Below, piece by piece: positions 1 through 7,869 of a stretch of DNA of 64,000 bases; within the stretch, counting starts at the first letter, position 1; each line of letters starts with the position of its first letter. The notes below the pieces were generated by a model. It had not been told where the DNA came from. It saw only the letters and a list, made by a program, of their open reading frames with translations, and searched no databases. The translations under genes were made by a program, and so were the position numbers. The DNA lies in the NCBI RefSeq assembly GCF_002865985.1, contig NZ_LNDD01000004.1, positions 186,001 to 250,000 on the forward strand, given 5' to 3'. Source of the DNA: Thermotoga sp. SG1. Lineage in GTDB: Bacteria > Thermotogota > Thermotogae > Thermotogales > Thermotogaceae.

Positions 1-2
1 AT

Positions 3-302
3 ATCTTGGAAGTCCACAGGTTCGATCCATCGGACACGGTGTTGATCTTTTGTGTGCATCTGACCATGCAGGAACTTCCACTTCTTCTCAAGATGAGATC
101 AAAAGTTTCAAAACTGATCGTTTTTGTCATACCGTATGGTTTGCGAGATCCGAACACGAAACCTTTCAGAAGTTACCTTCTCATGCGAAGGGATCTACAG
201 GATCTTCTGGAGAAAGCAAAGCTGCTGGAAGAAAACCACGTGATAGTGAGAGGGATAAGGGAAAACATGACCTTTCAGGAGGCTCTGGACAGTGTTCCCT
301 GA
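3..302 (+). CDS. C-terminal fragment of a DUF58-like protein (5' end outside window)
   Basis: This reading frame is open from the first bases of the window to a TGA at 300-302, so only the last ~99 codons are present; the TTG at 6 is probably internal. The piece has an alternating beta/alpha pattern (hydrophobic strands VLIFCVHL and LIVFVIPYG) compatible with the von Willebrand-like fold at the end of DUF58 proteins. It overlaps the next gene by 11 bases and that gene carries a DUF4129 region. DUF58 and DUF4129/transglutaminase-type genes commonly follow a MoxR ATPase gene, which is the main reason for the family guess. The fragment alone does not prove the family. Confidence 0.45.
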   Translation: MLEVHRFDPSDTVLIFCVHLTMQELPLLLKMRSKVSKLIVFVIPYGLRDPNTKPFRSYLLMRRDLQDLLEKAKLLEENHVIVRGIRENMTFQEALDSVP

Positions 303-1560
303 TGTGTTGTTCGCAAGTACGCTTTTTCTGTCTGGCATGAAATATCTTGATCTTCCCATATTGGGGATAATTTCGGCTGTGATCCTAGTAATCACGCTCA
401 AAAGATTTTCCATGGCTTATCTGATAATCCTGCCGGTTCTGGGGTTTCTTCTCTGGATCACTCTGAAAGACAGAGATCTTATGATCTCTTCTCTTGTCAC
501 CAGTGTCTTTTTGATCTTTTCTGACTTTGAAGATGAAAGATCGAAAGTTCCATCTCTTCTTGTTTTTTTTGCAATGGTGGTACTTTTTGGAAAGAATACG
601 TTCTCACCAATACTCGTTTCTGGAGCGCTCTCCCTTTACTTTATCTATGAAAAAAGGTATCTGTACTCTCTGATCTCTCCCTTTTTAATGTTTGTTCCGC
701 CTTTCAATCTTCCTTCGTTCTCGTTTGGAGGCAGACAGAAAACGGAAATCGCGGAATCCTCACAAGAATCGATGAAGAACGTGATTGTAATGATGGAAAG
801 GTTCTTTCAAGAAGAAAACCCACTCATGGGAATACTGTGGGGTATTATCTTTTGGATCGTCGTGGTGAGTACGATCTTTCTCTTTCTGACCTTTCTGAAA
901 AAATTCCGCATAAACATGAAGGTTCCCCACTATGTACTCATCTTTCTTGTCATTCTTGTGGTGGTCTTGTACGCTTTCTTATTATTCGTGAATCTTGTGG
1001 TTCAGAACATGAACTTGGAAATCGGTGTACCAGAACTCACCCCGATCGGCCGGATGTTCTCCTCCTCTTCACCCGCCTCTGTAACCATTATAGAGATCGA
1101 AAGAAAGCCCTCATGGAACAGTGTGAGATGGGCTCTGACCATCGTCACTTTTGTTGTGGCAATCTTTGTCCTCTATAGCACACTGAAAATCTTCCTGAAA
1201 GCAGTAAGATCAACGACCAGCAAGCTAGAAACAGAAGAAGAGATGGTGGAGAAAGCAAAGGAAAAATTCACAGGGGATGAAAAGCAAATTGAAAGGAGAG
1301 AAATTCACAGCGTGGAAGAGGCTTATCTGTTTCTAAGAAAGAGGTTTTTCCCCGGGAAAGACCAACTCACTCCGTACGAACTGATAGAAGGAGAAAGATA
1401 TCGCCACTTCAGAGAGCTCACAGAAAGATTTACGAGAATAAGATACTCACGTATAAAACAGGAAACACCTTTTTCTGAAGTGAAAAAGCTCTTCCTGGAG
1501 TCAGAAAAAGAATTGAATTATAAGAACAAAAACAAGAGAAATATGCAAAAAGAGGCATAA
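292..1560 (+). CDS. membrane protein with C-terminal DUF4129-like domain
   Basis: A 422-residue protein. About the first 130 residues are strongly hydrophobic (several membrane segments), two or three more segments lie near residues 180-300, and the last ~110 residues are charged and cytoplasmic. The stretch VEEAYLFLRKRFF followed by TPYELIEGERYRHFRELTERF resembles DUF4129, normally the tail of transglutaminase-like membrane proteins; no transglutaminase Cys-His-Asp domain is visible. GTG at 292 is chosen because AGGAGG lies at 277-282, nine bases upstream; an ATG at 337 has no such site. It is translationally coupled to the preceding gene by an 11-base overlap. Its role is unknown; by context it may take part in MoxR-type assembly at the membrane. 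Confidence 0.7.
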   Translation: MFPDVLFASTLFLSGMKYLDLPILGIISAVILVITLKRFSMAYLIILPVLGFLLWITLKDRDLMISSLVTSVFLIFSDFEDERSKVPSLLVFFAMVVLFGKNTFSPILVSGALSLYFIYEKRYLYSLISPFLMFVPPFNLPSFSFGGRQKTEIAESSQESMKNVIVMMERFFQEENPLMGILWGIIFWIVVVSTIFLFLTFLKKFRINMKVPHYVLIFLVILVVVLYAFLLFVNLVVQNMNLEIGVPELTPIGRMFSSSSPASVTIIEIERKPSWNSVRWALTIVTFVVAIFVLYSTLKIFLKAVRSTTSKLETEEEMVEKAKEKFTGDEKQIERREIHSVEEAYLFLRKRFFPGKDQLTPYELIEGERYRHFRELTERFTRIRYSRIKQETPFSEVKKLFLESEKELNYKNKNKRNMQKEA

Positions 1561-1642
1561 ATCTTCAAAACAGGAAAGTGTTTAGAGTCCATCAAAAACT
1601 GTTCAAGAAAATTGAATTCGAAAAAATTAACCCACAGAAAAG

Positions 1643-1660
1643 TTTGAATTAAGATTCAAA
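1643..1660. promoter_or_regulatory. inverted repeat upstream of the liv promoter, candidate operator
   Basis: TTTGAAT and ATTCAAA form a perfect 7-bp inverted repeat separated by TAAG. It ends eight bases before the -35 box of the liv promoter, so its centre would lie near -52 of the expected start. The position suits an activator or a repressor; no regulator is encoded next to it. The function is inferred from position only. Confidence 0.35.
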
Positions 1661-1668
1661 AAGATTCC

Positions 1669-1697
1669 TTGACGACTTTTTAGAAAGCCTGTAAAAT
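1669..1697 (+). promoter_or_regulatory. promoter of the branched-chain amino acid ABC operon
   Basis: TTGACG (1669-1674) and TAAAAT (1692-1697) are separated by exactly 17 bases, a near-consensus sigma-70-type (SigA) promoter. Transcription would start near 1704, giving a leader of about 32 bases that contains the ribosome binding site GGGGAGGG (1721-1728) eight bases before the ATG of the binding-protein gene. Confidence 0.8.
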
Positions 1698-1735
1698 ACT
1701 CATAAAAATCATTCTCGAAAGGGGAGGGAAAAGCT

Positions 1736-2848
1736 ATGAGGAAAGCTGTTTTGACTGTTCTTCTTACTCTGATGGTTGTGAGTCTCTTTTCTGCGGTCAA
1801 GATCGGTGTGATTCTTCCAATGACTGGTGGTATTTCCGCGTTTGGAAGGATGGTATGGGAGGGAATCCAGATCGCCCACGAAGAAAAACCCTCTGTTTTT
1901 GGAGAAAACGTGGAACTCGTTCTCCTCGACACAAGAAGTGAAAAAACAGAGGCAGCCAACGCAGCAGCAAGAGCGATCGATAAAGAAAAGGTCCTTGCCA
2001 TAATCGGTGAAGTTGCAAGTGCGCACTCTCTCGCCATTGCACCCCTTGCAGAAGAAAACAAGGTTCCTATGGTAACACCCGCTTCCACGAACCCACTTGT
2101 GACACAAGGAAGGCAATTTGTCTCCAGGGTGTGTTTCATCGATCCATTCCAGGGGGCAGCGATGGCGGTCTTTGCCTACAAAAACCTTGGTGTTAAAAGG
2201 GTGGTCGTATTCACAGACGTCGAACAGGACTACAGCGTGGGTCTTACGAACTTCTTCATAAACAAGTTCACCGAACTTGGCGGACAGGTGAAAAGGGTGT
2301 ACTTCAAGAGTGGAGACCAGGATTTCTCCGCACAACTTTCCGTTGCGATGGCGTTCAATCCTGATGCGATCTATATAACAGGATACTATCCAGAGATCGC
2401 TCTGATCGCAAGACAGGCAAGACAACTTGGTTTCACCGGTTACATCCTCGCCGGTGATGGTGCAGACGCGCCAGAGCTCATCGAGATCGGTGGAGAAGCA
2501 GTCGAAGGACTCCTCTTCACCACCCATTACCATCCGAAGGCAGCGAGTAATCCCGTCGCCCAGAAGTTCGTTGAAACCTATAGGAAAAAGTATGGAAAAG
2601 ACCCGGCCGCTCTCAACGCACTCGGATACGATGCGTACATGGTCCTTCTCGATGCGATTGAAAGGGCAGGAAGCTTCGACACAGAAAAGATCGCCGAAGA
2701 GATCAGAAAGACAAGAAACTTCGAAGGAGCAACAGGCATCATCAACATCGATGAGAACGGAAACGCTATCAAATCCGTGGTCGTGAACGTGGTGAAGAAC
2801 GGAACCTTTGACTTCGAAGCTGTCATAAATCCATCCGATATCCAATAG
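1736..2848 (+). CDS. livK: branched-chain amino acid ABC transporter, substrate-binding protein
   Basis: A 370-residue Leu/Ile/Val-type periplasmic binding protein (Peripla_BP_6 fold). Residues 1-20 form a signal peptide (MRKAVLTVLLTLMVVSLFSA) and the mature part begins VKIGVILPMTGGISAFG, the typical first strand and ligand loop of this family. It captures extracellular amino acids and delivers them to LivHM. It is the first gene of a five-gene operon behind a near-consensus promoter and is separated from livH by a stem-loop at 2871-2895, which would let the binding protein be made in excess. Substrate is inferred from family and operon; other amino acids or amides are possible, since this family binds varied ligands. 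Confidence 0.92.
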   Translation: MRKAVLTVLLTLMVVSLFSAVKIGVILPMTGGISAFGRMVWEGIQIAHEEKPSVFGENVELVLLDTRSEKTEAANAAARAIDKEKVLAIIGEVASAHSLAIAPLAEENKVPMVTPASTNPLVTQGRQFVSRVCFIDPFQGAAMAVFAYKNLGVKRVVVFTDVEQDYSVGLTNFFINKFTELGGQVKRVYFKSGDQDFSAQLSVAMAFNPDAIYITGYYPEIALIARQARQLGFTGYILAGDGADAPELIEIGGEAVEGLLFTTHYHPKAASNPVAQKFVETYRKKYGKDPAALNALGYDAYMVLLDAIERAGSFDTEKIAEEIRKTRNFEGATGIINIDENGNAIKSVVVNVVKNGTFDFEAVINPSDIQ

Positions 2849-2870
2849 TTCTTTTCAAAAAAACAACCAG

Positions 2871-2903
2871 GCGGGGCCCCGATATGGGGCTTCGCTTTAT
2901 TTA
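2871..2903 (+). terminator. stem-loop with T-rich tail between livK and livH (attenuator)
   Basis: GCGGGGCCCC (2871-2880) can pair with GGGGCTTCGC (2886-2895) through a 10-bp stem with two G-U pairs and a GATAT loop, followed by TTTATTTA. This looks like a partial terminator or processing barrier between the binding-protein gene and the permease genes. Confidence 0.65.
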
Positions 2904-2925
2904 GTTGAGAAAGGAAGGTGAAAGG

Positions 2926-3825
2926 GTGGTATTTTTTCTGCAGAACCTCTTCAACGGGATCATGCTCGGCGGACTGTACGCACTCATAGCGATCGGCTAC
3001 ACGATGGTCTACGGTATTCTGAGACTCATCAACTTTGCCCACGGTGACGTGATGATGATGGGAGTGTACTTTGCATTCTACGCTGCCACCCTTCTTTCGT
3101 TGAGTCCCCTTCTTTCTGCCGTTGTCGCGATACTTGGTGCGGCACTCCTTGGATTTCTCATAGACAGGGTGGCATACAAACCTCTGAGGAACGCTCCAAG
3201 GATTTCCGCACTGATCACGGCAATTGGAGTTTCCTTCTTTCTTGAAAGTCTTGCCGTTGTGATATTTGGTGCTATTCCCAAGTCGTTTCTGAACGTCTTC
3301 AAAGACAGAACAATATTGAACAAGGTGCTGATCGTTGCCGGTGCCAGAATACCCCTTCTCACGTTCCTTGTCATATTCATCACCGCTGTCATCCTGGTGG
3401 TGCTCTTTTTCATAGTCTACAGAACAAAGATCGGAATGGCGATGAGGGCAATTTCCATGGACATACCAACGACATCCTTGATGGGAGTCAACGTGGACGC
3501 CGTCATCGGTTTCACCTTTGCTCTCGGTTCTGCCCTGGCTGCTGCAAGCGGAATCATGTGGGCGATGAGGTTTCCAAATGTGCACCCTTACATGGGTTTC
3601 ATGCCAGGGCTCAAAGCGTTCATCGCCGCGGTTTTTGGAGGAATAGGTTCGATCCCAGGAGCCGTTCTTGGTGGAGTCCTTCTTGGTCTTATAGAGATAT
3701 TCCTTGCAGCCTACTTCCCATCCGTTATGGGATACAGGGATGCGTTTGCCTTCATCATATTGATCATCATTTTGCTTGTTAAACCGTCTGGTCTTCTTGG
3801 CAAAAAAATCGTGGAAAAGGTGTGA
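2926..3825 (+). CDS. livH: branched-chain amino acid ABC transporter, permease LivH
   Basis: A 299-residue inner membrane permease of the LivH family, with about eight hydrophobic segments and the family hallmarks LYALIAIGYTMVYGILRLINFAHGD near the N-terminus and AAVFGGIGSIPGAVLGG near the C-terminus. It forms the channel heterodimer with LivM. I start it at GTG 2926, where AAGGAAGGTG lies just upstream and the protein then begins MVFFLQNLFNGIMLGG like other LivH proteins; the TTG at 2905 would add seven charged residues and lies next to the upstream stem-loop. It overlaps livM by four bases. Confidence 0.92.
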   Translation: MVFFLQNLFNGIMLGGLYALIAIGYTMVYGILRLINFAHGDVMMMGVYFAFYAATLLSLSPLLSAVVAILGAALLGFLIDRVAYKPLRNAPRISALITAIGVSFFLESLAVVIFGAIPKSFLNVFKDRTILNKVLIVAGARIPLLTFLVIFITAVILVVLFFIVYRTKIGMAMRAISMDIPTTSLMGVNVDAVIGFTFALGSALAAASGIMWAMRFPNVHPYMGFMPGLKAFIAAVFGGIGSIPGAVLGGVLLGLIEIFLAAYFPSVMGYRDAFAFIILIIILLVKPSGLLGKKIVEKV

Positions 3826-4901
3826 TAGAGATGGAGAAGAAACTGTCGGCGCGCACAAACTTCATCCTCACGGTCATCTTTGTTCTCTTCATGGTCTTTC
3901 TTCTCTATCTTGCAAGCAAGTACATGGACAGTTACAAACTCAGAGTTGTGAGACTCATCGCCATATACGGGATCATGGCGGTGAGTTTGAACCTGATAAA
4001 CGGTATCACGGGTATTTTCTCGCTCGGGCACGCCGGTTTCATCCTGATCGGTGCTTACACCGCCTCGCTCCTTACACTTTCACCCGAACAGAAAGCGATG
4101 TCTTTCATAATAGAGCCCATCGTTCCATGGCTTGCAAACGTTCACACGGATTTTCTCACCGCTACTCTTGCAGGAGGAGCACTGGCGGCAGTCTTTGCCT
4201 TTCTCATAGGATGGCCCGTTTTGAGACTCTCCGGTGATTATCTTGCCATAGCGTCGCTTGGTTTCGCCGAAGTGATCAGAATCGTCGCACTGAACGCTAT
4301 CAGCATAACAAACGGGCCATTAGGACTGAAAGGAATACCAGAATACTCGAACATCTGGTGGTGTTACGGATGGCTCTTCGTCACCGTTTTGTTCACGGCA
4401 AGCCTTGTGAACAGCAGCTACGGCAGGGCTTTGAAAGCCGTCAGAGAAGATCGCATAGCGGCAGAAGCTATGGGAATAAATGTTTTCAAGCATCAGCTCC
4501 TCTCTTTTGTCATAGGGGCGTTCTTTGCAGGGGTTTCCGGTTCTCTCTACGCTCACTGGCTCACAACGATAGATCCCAGGATCACCACACTCGGGCCCAT
4601 GCTCACCTTCTATGTCCTCATCATGATCGTGCTCGGAGGCCTTGGCAGCATCTCGGGGTCACTCATAGGAGCGGCACTCTTTGCGATTCTTTTCGAATGG
4701 CTCAGAGATCTGGAAGAGCCTTTCACGTTCTTTGGGATACACGTTCCCGGTATAAAGGGAATGAGAATCCTTGTGATATCTGCCATATTCATCCTCGTGA
4801 TGATCTTCTGGCAGAGGGGTATCATGGGAAGGGAAGAACTCACCTGGAACAACCTCTACCGGTGGCTCTTTGCTCGTCGCAAAGGTGGTGAAAAGAAATG
4901 A
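3822..4901 (+). CDS. livM: branched-chain amino acid ABC transporter, permease LivM
   Basis: A 359-residue multi-spanning permease, the LivM partner of LivH. The family motif region runs SLNLINGITGIFSLGHAGF around residues 50-70 and VREDRIAAEAMGIN marks the cytoplasmic coupling loop that contacts the ATPases. Its GTG at 3822 shares GTGA with the livH stop; an ATG three codons later (3831) is an equally possible start, with AAAAGG at a better distance. The C-terminal tail is basic (RRKGGEKK). It overlaps livG by four bases, so the operon is translationally coupled. Confidence 0.92.
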   Translation: MIEMEKKLSARTNFILTVIFVLFMVFLLYLASKYMDSYKLRVVRLIAIYGIMAVSLNLINGITGIFSLGHAGFILIGAYTASLLTLSPEQKAMSFIIEPIVPWLANVHTDFLTATLAGGALAAVFAFLIGWPVLRLSGDYLAIASLGFAEVIRIVALNAISITNGPLGLKGIPEYSNIWWCYGWLFVTVLFTASLVNSSYGRALKAVREDRIAAEAMGINVFKHQLLSFVIGAFFAGVSGSLYAHWLTTIDPRITTLGPMLTFYVLIMIVLGGLGSISGSLIGAALFAILFEWLRDLEEPFTFFGIHVPGIKGMRILVISAIFILVMIFWQRGIMGREELTWNNLYRWLFARRKGGEKK

Positions 4902-5752
4902 CGGTCACGGATCTTTCGAGAAAACCCCTTCTCATACTGGATCATGTGACGATGCAGTTCGGTGGGCTCGTTGCGGTCGACGATTTCACAAACGAGATCA
5001 GAGAAGGAGAGCTCGTCGGGCTCATAGGGCCAAACGGTGCCGGGAAAACAACGGTGTTCAACGTGATAACGGGTATCTACACTCCCACAAGAGGCAGAAT
5101 CATTTTCGATGGTATAGATATTACCGGTTTAAAACCTTATCAGATCACACACCTCGGTATCGCAAGGACCTTCCAGAACATCAGACTCTTCTCCGACATG
5201 ACCGTCCTGGAGAACGTCCTCGTGGCACAGCACCATATACTTTCCAACCCGGACGCAGACAGGATCCTGGTGAAACATGGGAAAAAGAAGAAGGGAGAGG
5301 GACGTTTCTGGTTCTGGAGGGCGGTCACCAAGATCGGATACCTGAGAAAAGAAAGGGAAATGGTGGAGAAGGCAAAGGATCTGATAAGAAGAGTGGGGCT
5401 GGAAAAGGTGATGTACGAAAAAGCCTCTTCGCTTCCATACGGTGATCAGAGGAAACTGGAGATAGCCCGCGCCCTTGCGACGAACCCGAAACTGATCCTC
5501 CTCGATGAACCTGCTGCAGGTATGAACCCGAAGGAAACAGAAGATCTCATGAAGTTCATAAAACAGATAAGGAAAGATTTCAACCTGACCGTTTTTCTGA
5601 TAGAACATGACATGAAAGTGGTCATGGGAATCTGCGAGAGAATAATCGTGATGGATTATGGCAGAATCATAGCAGAGGGAACACCAAAGGAAGTACAGAA
5701 CGATCCCAAGGTGATAGAGGCCTACCTTGGAAGGGAGTGGGAAGGTGTCTGA
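4898..5752 (+). CDS. livG: branched-chain amino acid ABC transporter, ATPase LivG
   Basis: A 284-residue ATP-binding subunit. Walker A is GPNGAGKTT (about residues 44-52), the ABC signature appears as LPYGDQRKLEIARAL, and Walker B is LILLDEPAAGMNP. Between Q-loop and signature is the insertion that separates LivG from LivF; here it is long and basic (a KKKKGEGRFWFW stretch near residue 130). It powers transport through LivHM together with LivF. ATGA overlap with livM upstream; the end overlaps the livF start. Confidence 0.93.
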   Translation: MTVTDLSRKPLLILDHVTMQFGGLVAVDDFTNEIREGELVGLIGPNGAGKTTVFNVITGIYTPTRGRIIFDGIDITGLKPYQITHLGIARTFQNIRLFSDMTVLENVLVAQHHILSNPDADRILVKHGKKKKGEGRFWFWRAVTKIGYLRKEREMVEKAKDLIRRVGLEKVMYEKASSLPYGDQRKLEIARALATNPKLILLDEPAAGMNPKETEDLMKFIKQIRKDFNLTVFLIEHDMKVVMGICERIIVMDYGRIIAEGTPKEVQNDPKVIEAYLGREWEGV

Positions 5753-6464
5753 TCTTGTCCTTGAAGTGAAGTCTTTGCATGTTTACTACGGTGCGATACA
5801 CGCCCTCAAGGGAATAGACCTGCAGGTTCCAAGAGGACAGATAGTAACGCTTATTGGTGCAAACGGTGCGGGGAAAACAACCACCCTCTCTGCCATCGCA
5901 GGGCTTGTGAAGGCTCAGAAGGGAAAGATCATCTTCAACGGCCAGGACATCACGAACAAACCTGCCCATGTGATAAACAAAATGGGAATAGCACTCGTTC
6001 CAGAGGGAAGAAGGATCTTTCCAGAACTTACAGTGTACGAGAACCTCATGATGGGAGCGTACAACAGGAAGGACAAGGATGGTATAAAACAAGATCTGGA
6101 ATGGATATTCTCTCTCTTTCCAAGATTGAAGGAAAGATTGAAACAGCTGGGAGGGACCCTCTCTGGTGGAGAGCAACAAATGCTTGCGATCGGAAGAGCA
6201 TTGATGAGTAGGCCTAGGCTTTTGATGATGGACGAACCGTCACTGGGACTTGCTCCTATACTGGTCTCAGAAGTTTTTGAGGTCATTCAGAAGATCAACC
6301 AGGAGGGGACCACGATCCTTCTTGTGGAACAAAACGCCCTTGGTGCCCTAAAAATAGCCCACTATGGATACGTTCTGGAGACGGGCAGAATCGTACTTGA
6401 AGGTAAAGCCAGTGATCTTCTGGACAACGAGATGGTCAAAAAAGCCTATCTTGGTGTTGCATGA
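5745..6464 (+). CDS. livF: branched-chain amino acid ABC transporter, ATPase LivF
   Basis: A 239-residue ATP-binding subunit with Walker A GANGAGKTT (about residues 38-46), signature LSGGEQQMLAIGRAL and Walker B LLMMDEPSLGLAP, the standard LivF pattern. GTG 5745 is preferred because AAGGGAG lies about eight bases upstream and the protein then starts VSDLVLEVKSLHVYYG as in relatives; a TTG at 5727 would add six unlikely residues. It overlaps the end of livG by eight bases. Its stop TGA lies within an ATGA at 6461, but the next gene probably starts slightly downstream. Confidence 0.92.
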   Translation: MSDLVLEVKSLHVYYGAIHALKGIDLQVPRGQIVTLIGANGAGKTTTLSAIAGLVKAQKGKIIFNGQDITNKPAHVINKMGIALVPEGRRIFPELTVYENLMMGAYNRKDKDGIKQDLEWIFSLFPRLKERLKQLGGTLSGGEQQMLAIGRALMSRPRLLMMDEPSLGLAPILVSEVFEVIQKINQEGTTILLVEQNALGALKIAHYGYVLETGRIVLEGKASDLLDNEMVKKAYLGVA

Positions 6465-6475
6465 GGGGGGAAAAC

Positions 6476-7123
6476 ATGCTGGTAAAGGACTTCATGACGA
6501 GAAATCCGATCACCATCACACCAGAAACGTCGTTCACTGAAGCTCTGAAACTCATGAAAGAGAAAAAGATCAAACGTCTCATTGTGATGAAAGGAGAAAA
6601 GATCGTCGGTATCGTCACAGAAAAAGATCTTTTGTATGCCTCTCCATCGAAGGCAACCACTTTGAACGTGTGGGAACTTCACTATCTTCTGTCAAAACTA
6701 AAAATCTCAGAGATCATGACGAAAGATGTCATAACGGTGAACGAAAACACACCGATAGAAGACGCAGCACGGATAATGGAAGAACGCGACATAAGCGGAC
6801 TCCCCGTGGTCGACGATGCGGGAAAACTCGTTGGAATCATCACACAGACCGATATATTCAAGGTCTTCGTGGAGATATTCGGGACCAAGAGAGAGGGAAC
6901 CATAAGGTACACAATGGAGATGCCGGACAGACCAGGAGAACTTCTCGAGGTGGCAAAGAGGATATACGAAGCGGGTGGAAATATCATCTCCATTGCGACG
7001 CTTTTTGAGGAAGGAAAAGACTCGTACCTTGCCACACTCAGGGTTGAAAACATCGACCACGAAAAGTTCATAAAGTCACTCGAGGAGATCAATGTAAAAC
7101 TCCTGTACTACCACTCGAATTGA
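6476..7123 (+). CDS. CBS-CBS-ACT domain protein, putative small-molecule sensor of the liv operon
   Basis: A 215-residue soluble protein. Two CBS domains (about residues 5-57 and 72-130, each with a motif of the form KDFMTRNPITI or SEIMTKDVITV) form a Bateman module that usually binds adenosine nucleotides. Residues ~142-215 look like an ACT domain (MPDRPGELLEVAKRIYEAGGNI), a fold that often binds amino acids. ATG 6476 follows GAGGGGGG by five bases; an in-frame ATG at 6461 overlaps the livF stop but has a poorer site. As last gene of the liv operon it may report amino acid and energy status, although no DNA-binding domain is present. AcuB-like proteins share this architecture. Confidence 0.8.
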   Translation: MLVKDFMTRNPITITPETSFTEALKLMKEKKIKRLIVMKGEKIVGIVTEKDLLYASPSKATTLNVWELHYLLSKLKISEIMTKDVITVNENTPIEDAARIMEERDISGLPVVDDAGKLVGIITQTDIFKVFVEIFGTKREGTIRYTMEMPDRPGELLEVAKRIYEAGGNIISIATLFEEGKDSYLATLRVENIDHEKFIKSLEEINVKLLYYHSN

Positions 7124-7129
7124 TCTGAT

Positions 7130-7148
7130 CCCCCTCATCCCGAGGGGG
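7130..7148 (+). terminator. stem-loop ending the liv operon
   Basis: CCCCCTC (7130-7136) and GAGGGGG (7142-7148) form a 7-bp GC-rich stem with a 5-base loop directly after the CBS-ACT gene. The sequence that follows is only moderately T-rich, so termination may be incomplete. Confidence 0.55.
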
Positions 7149-7156
7149 AAGTTCTG

Positions 7157-7165
7157 TGTTATAAT
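7157..7165 (+). promoter_or_regulatory. extended -10 promoter for the ccdA-like gene
   Basis: TG-T-TATAAT is a consensus -10 with the upstream TG of extended -10 promoters. No good -35 box lies 17 bases upstream, where the terminator stem is found. Transcription would start near 7172, about 30 bases before the ATG at 7204, which is served by AAAGGAG. Confidence 0.55.
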
Positions 7166-7203
7166 TATTTTTAGACTTTTTTGGTAGAAAAAGGAGAGAG
7201 AAC

Positions 7204-7854
7204 ATGGCTTTCTCCGTTGTTGAAGTGAGTTACTGGATGGCCTTGGGATACGGGATTCTTGCGTTTTTCAGTCCCTGTGCTTTTCCTCTGATACCTGCTT
7301 TCTTTGGTGTGTTGTTCTCATCTAGGGGAGACTTTTTCAAACTTCTTGGATTCTTCTTTGGAATCTCATCGTTTTTTTCTCTCATGGGAGTGCTCTTTGG
7401 ACTCTTTGGAAACTTCGTTCCGTCCTACGTTCTCACATGGGTTTCTGGACTTGCTCTTGTAGCTTTTGGTCTGATTTACCTTTTCGACGTTGAAATTGTG
7501 AAAATGAAGAAAAATCCGAACGTATGGAAATTCAAAGGAGGAGGTTTTCTGAACGGTTTTCTTCTTGGAGGAAGTGTCGGCCTTGTGTGGATTCCTTGTT
7601 CAAGTCCCATACTGGGAAGTATCCTTGCCATCGTGGCAAGCGGTAGGGAACCCGTGAAGGGTGGAATGCTTCTTTTTCTGTACTCCCTTGGAATATCGAT
7701 TCCGTTCATCCTAGCAGGAGGATTTGTCAACAGGTTGTTGAGCAGGATCAGTTTTAAAAAGCCCGTTTGGATGAAGATCTTGAAAATAGTGGGTTCTGTC
7801 TCTCTTATCTCAATTGGAGTGCTCATCTTGACAGGAAAGTTCATTACATACTGA
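7204..7854 (+). CDS. ccdA: CcdA/DsbD-type membrane thiol-disulfide transporter
   Basis: A 216-residue protein with about six membrane segments. Two prolines-and-cysteine motifs, SPCAFPLIPAF near residue 23 and IPCSSPILGSIL near residue 125, are the paired redox cysteines of the CcdA/DsbD transmembrane domain, which carries reducing power from cytoplasmic thioredoxin across the membrane. The next gene, 15 bases downstream, encodes a secreted thioredoxin-like protein with a CYYC site, the probable acceptor. The usual bacterial roles are cytochrome c maturation or reduction of exported disulfides; no cytochrome c genes are visible here, so the second is more likely. Confidence 0.85.
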   Translation: MAFSVVEVSYWMALGYGILAFFSPCAFPLIPAFFGVLFSSRGDFFKLLGFFFGISSFFSLMGVLFGLFGNFVPSYVLTWVSGLALVAFGLIYLFDVEIVKMKKNPNVWKFKGGGFLNGFLLGGSVGLVWIPCSSPILGSILAIVASGREPVKGGMLLFLYSLGISIPFILAGGFVNRLLSRISFKKPVWMKILKIVGSVSLISIGVLILTGKFITY

Positions 7855-7869
7855 TAGGAGGATGGTATT

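Noticed and set aside
1709-2845. Long open frame (378 codons) on the minus strand opposite livK
   Set aside because: It is the mirror of a well-supported gene, has no ribosome site and a Cys/His-rich, implausible composition. Similar shadow frames occur at 2578-3858, 12080-12895 and elsewhere.
5727-5744. TTG 5727 as livF start
   Set aside because: It adds six residues without match to the family, while GTG 5745 has a good ribosome site.
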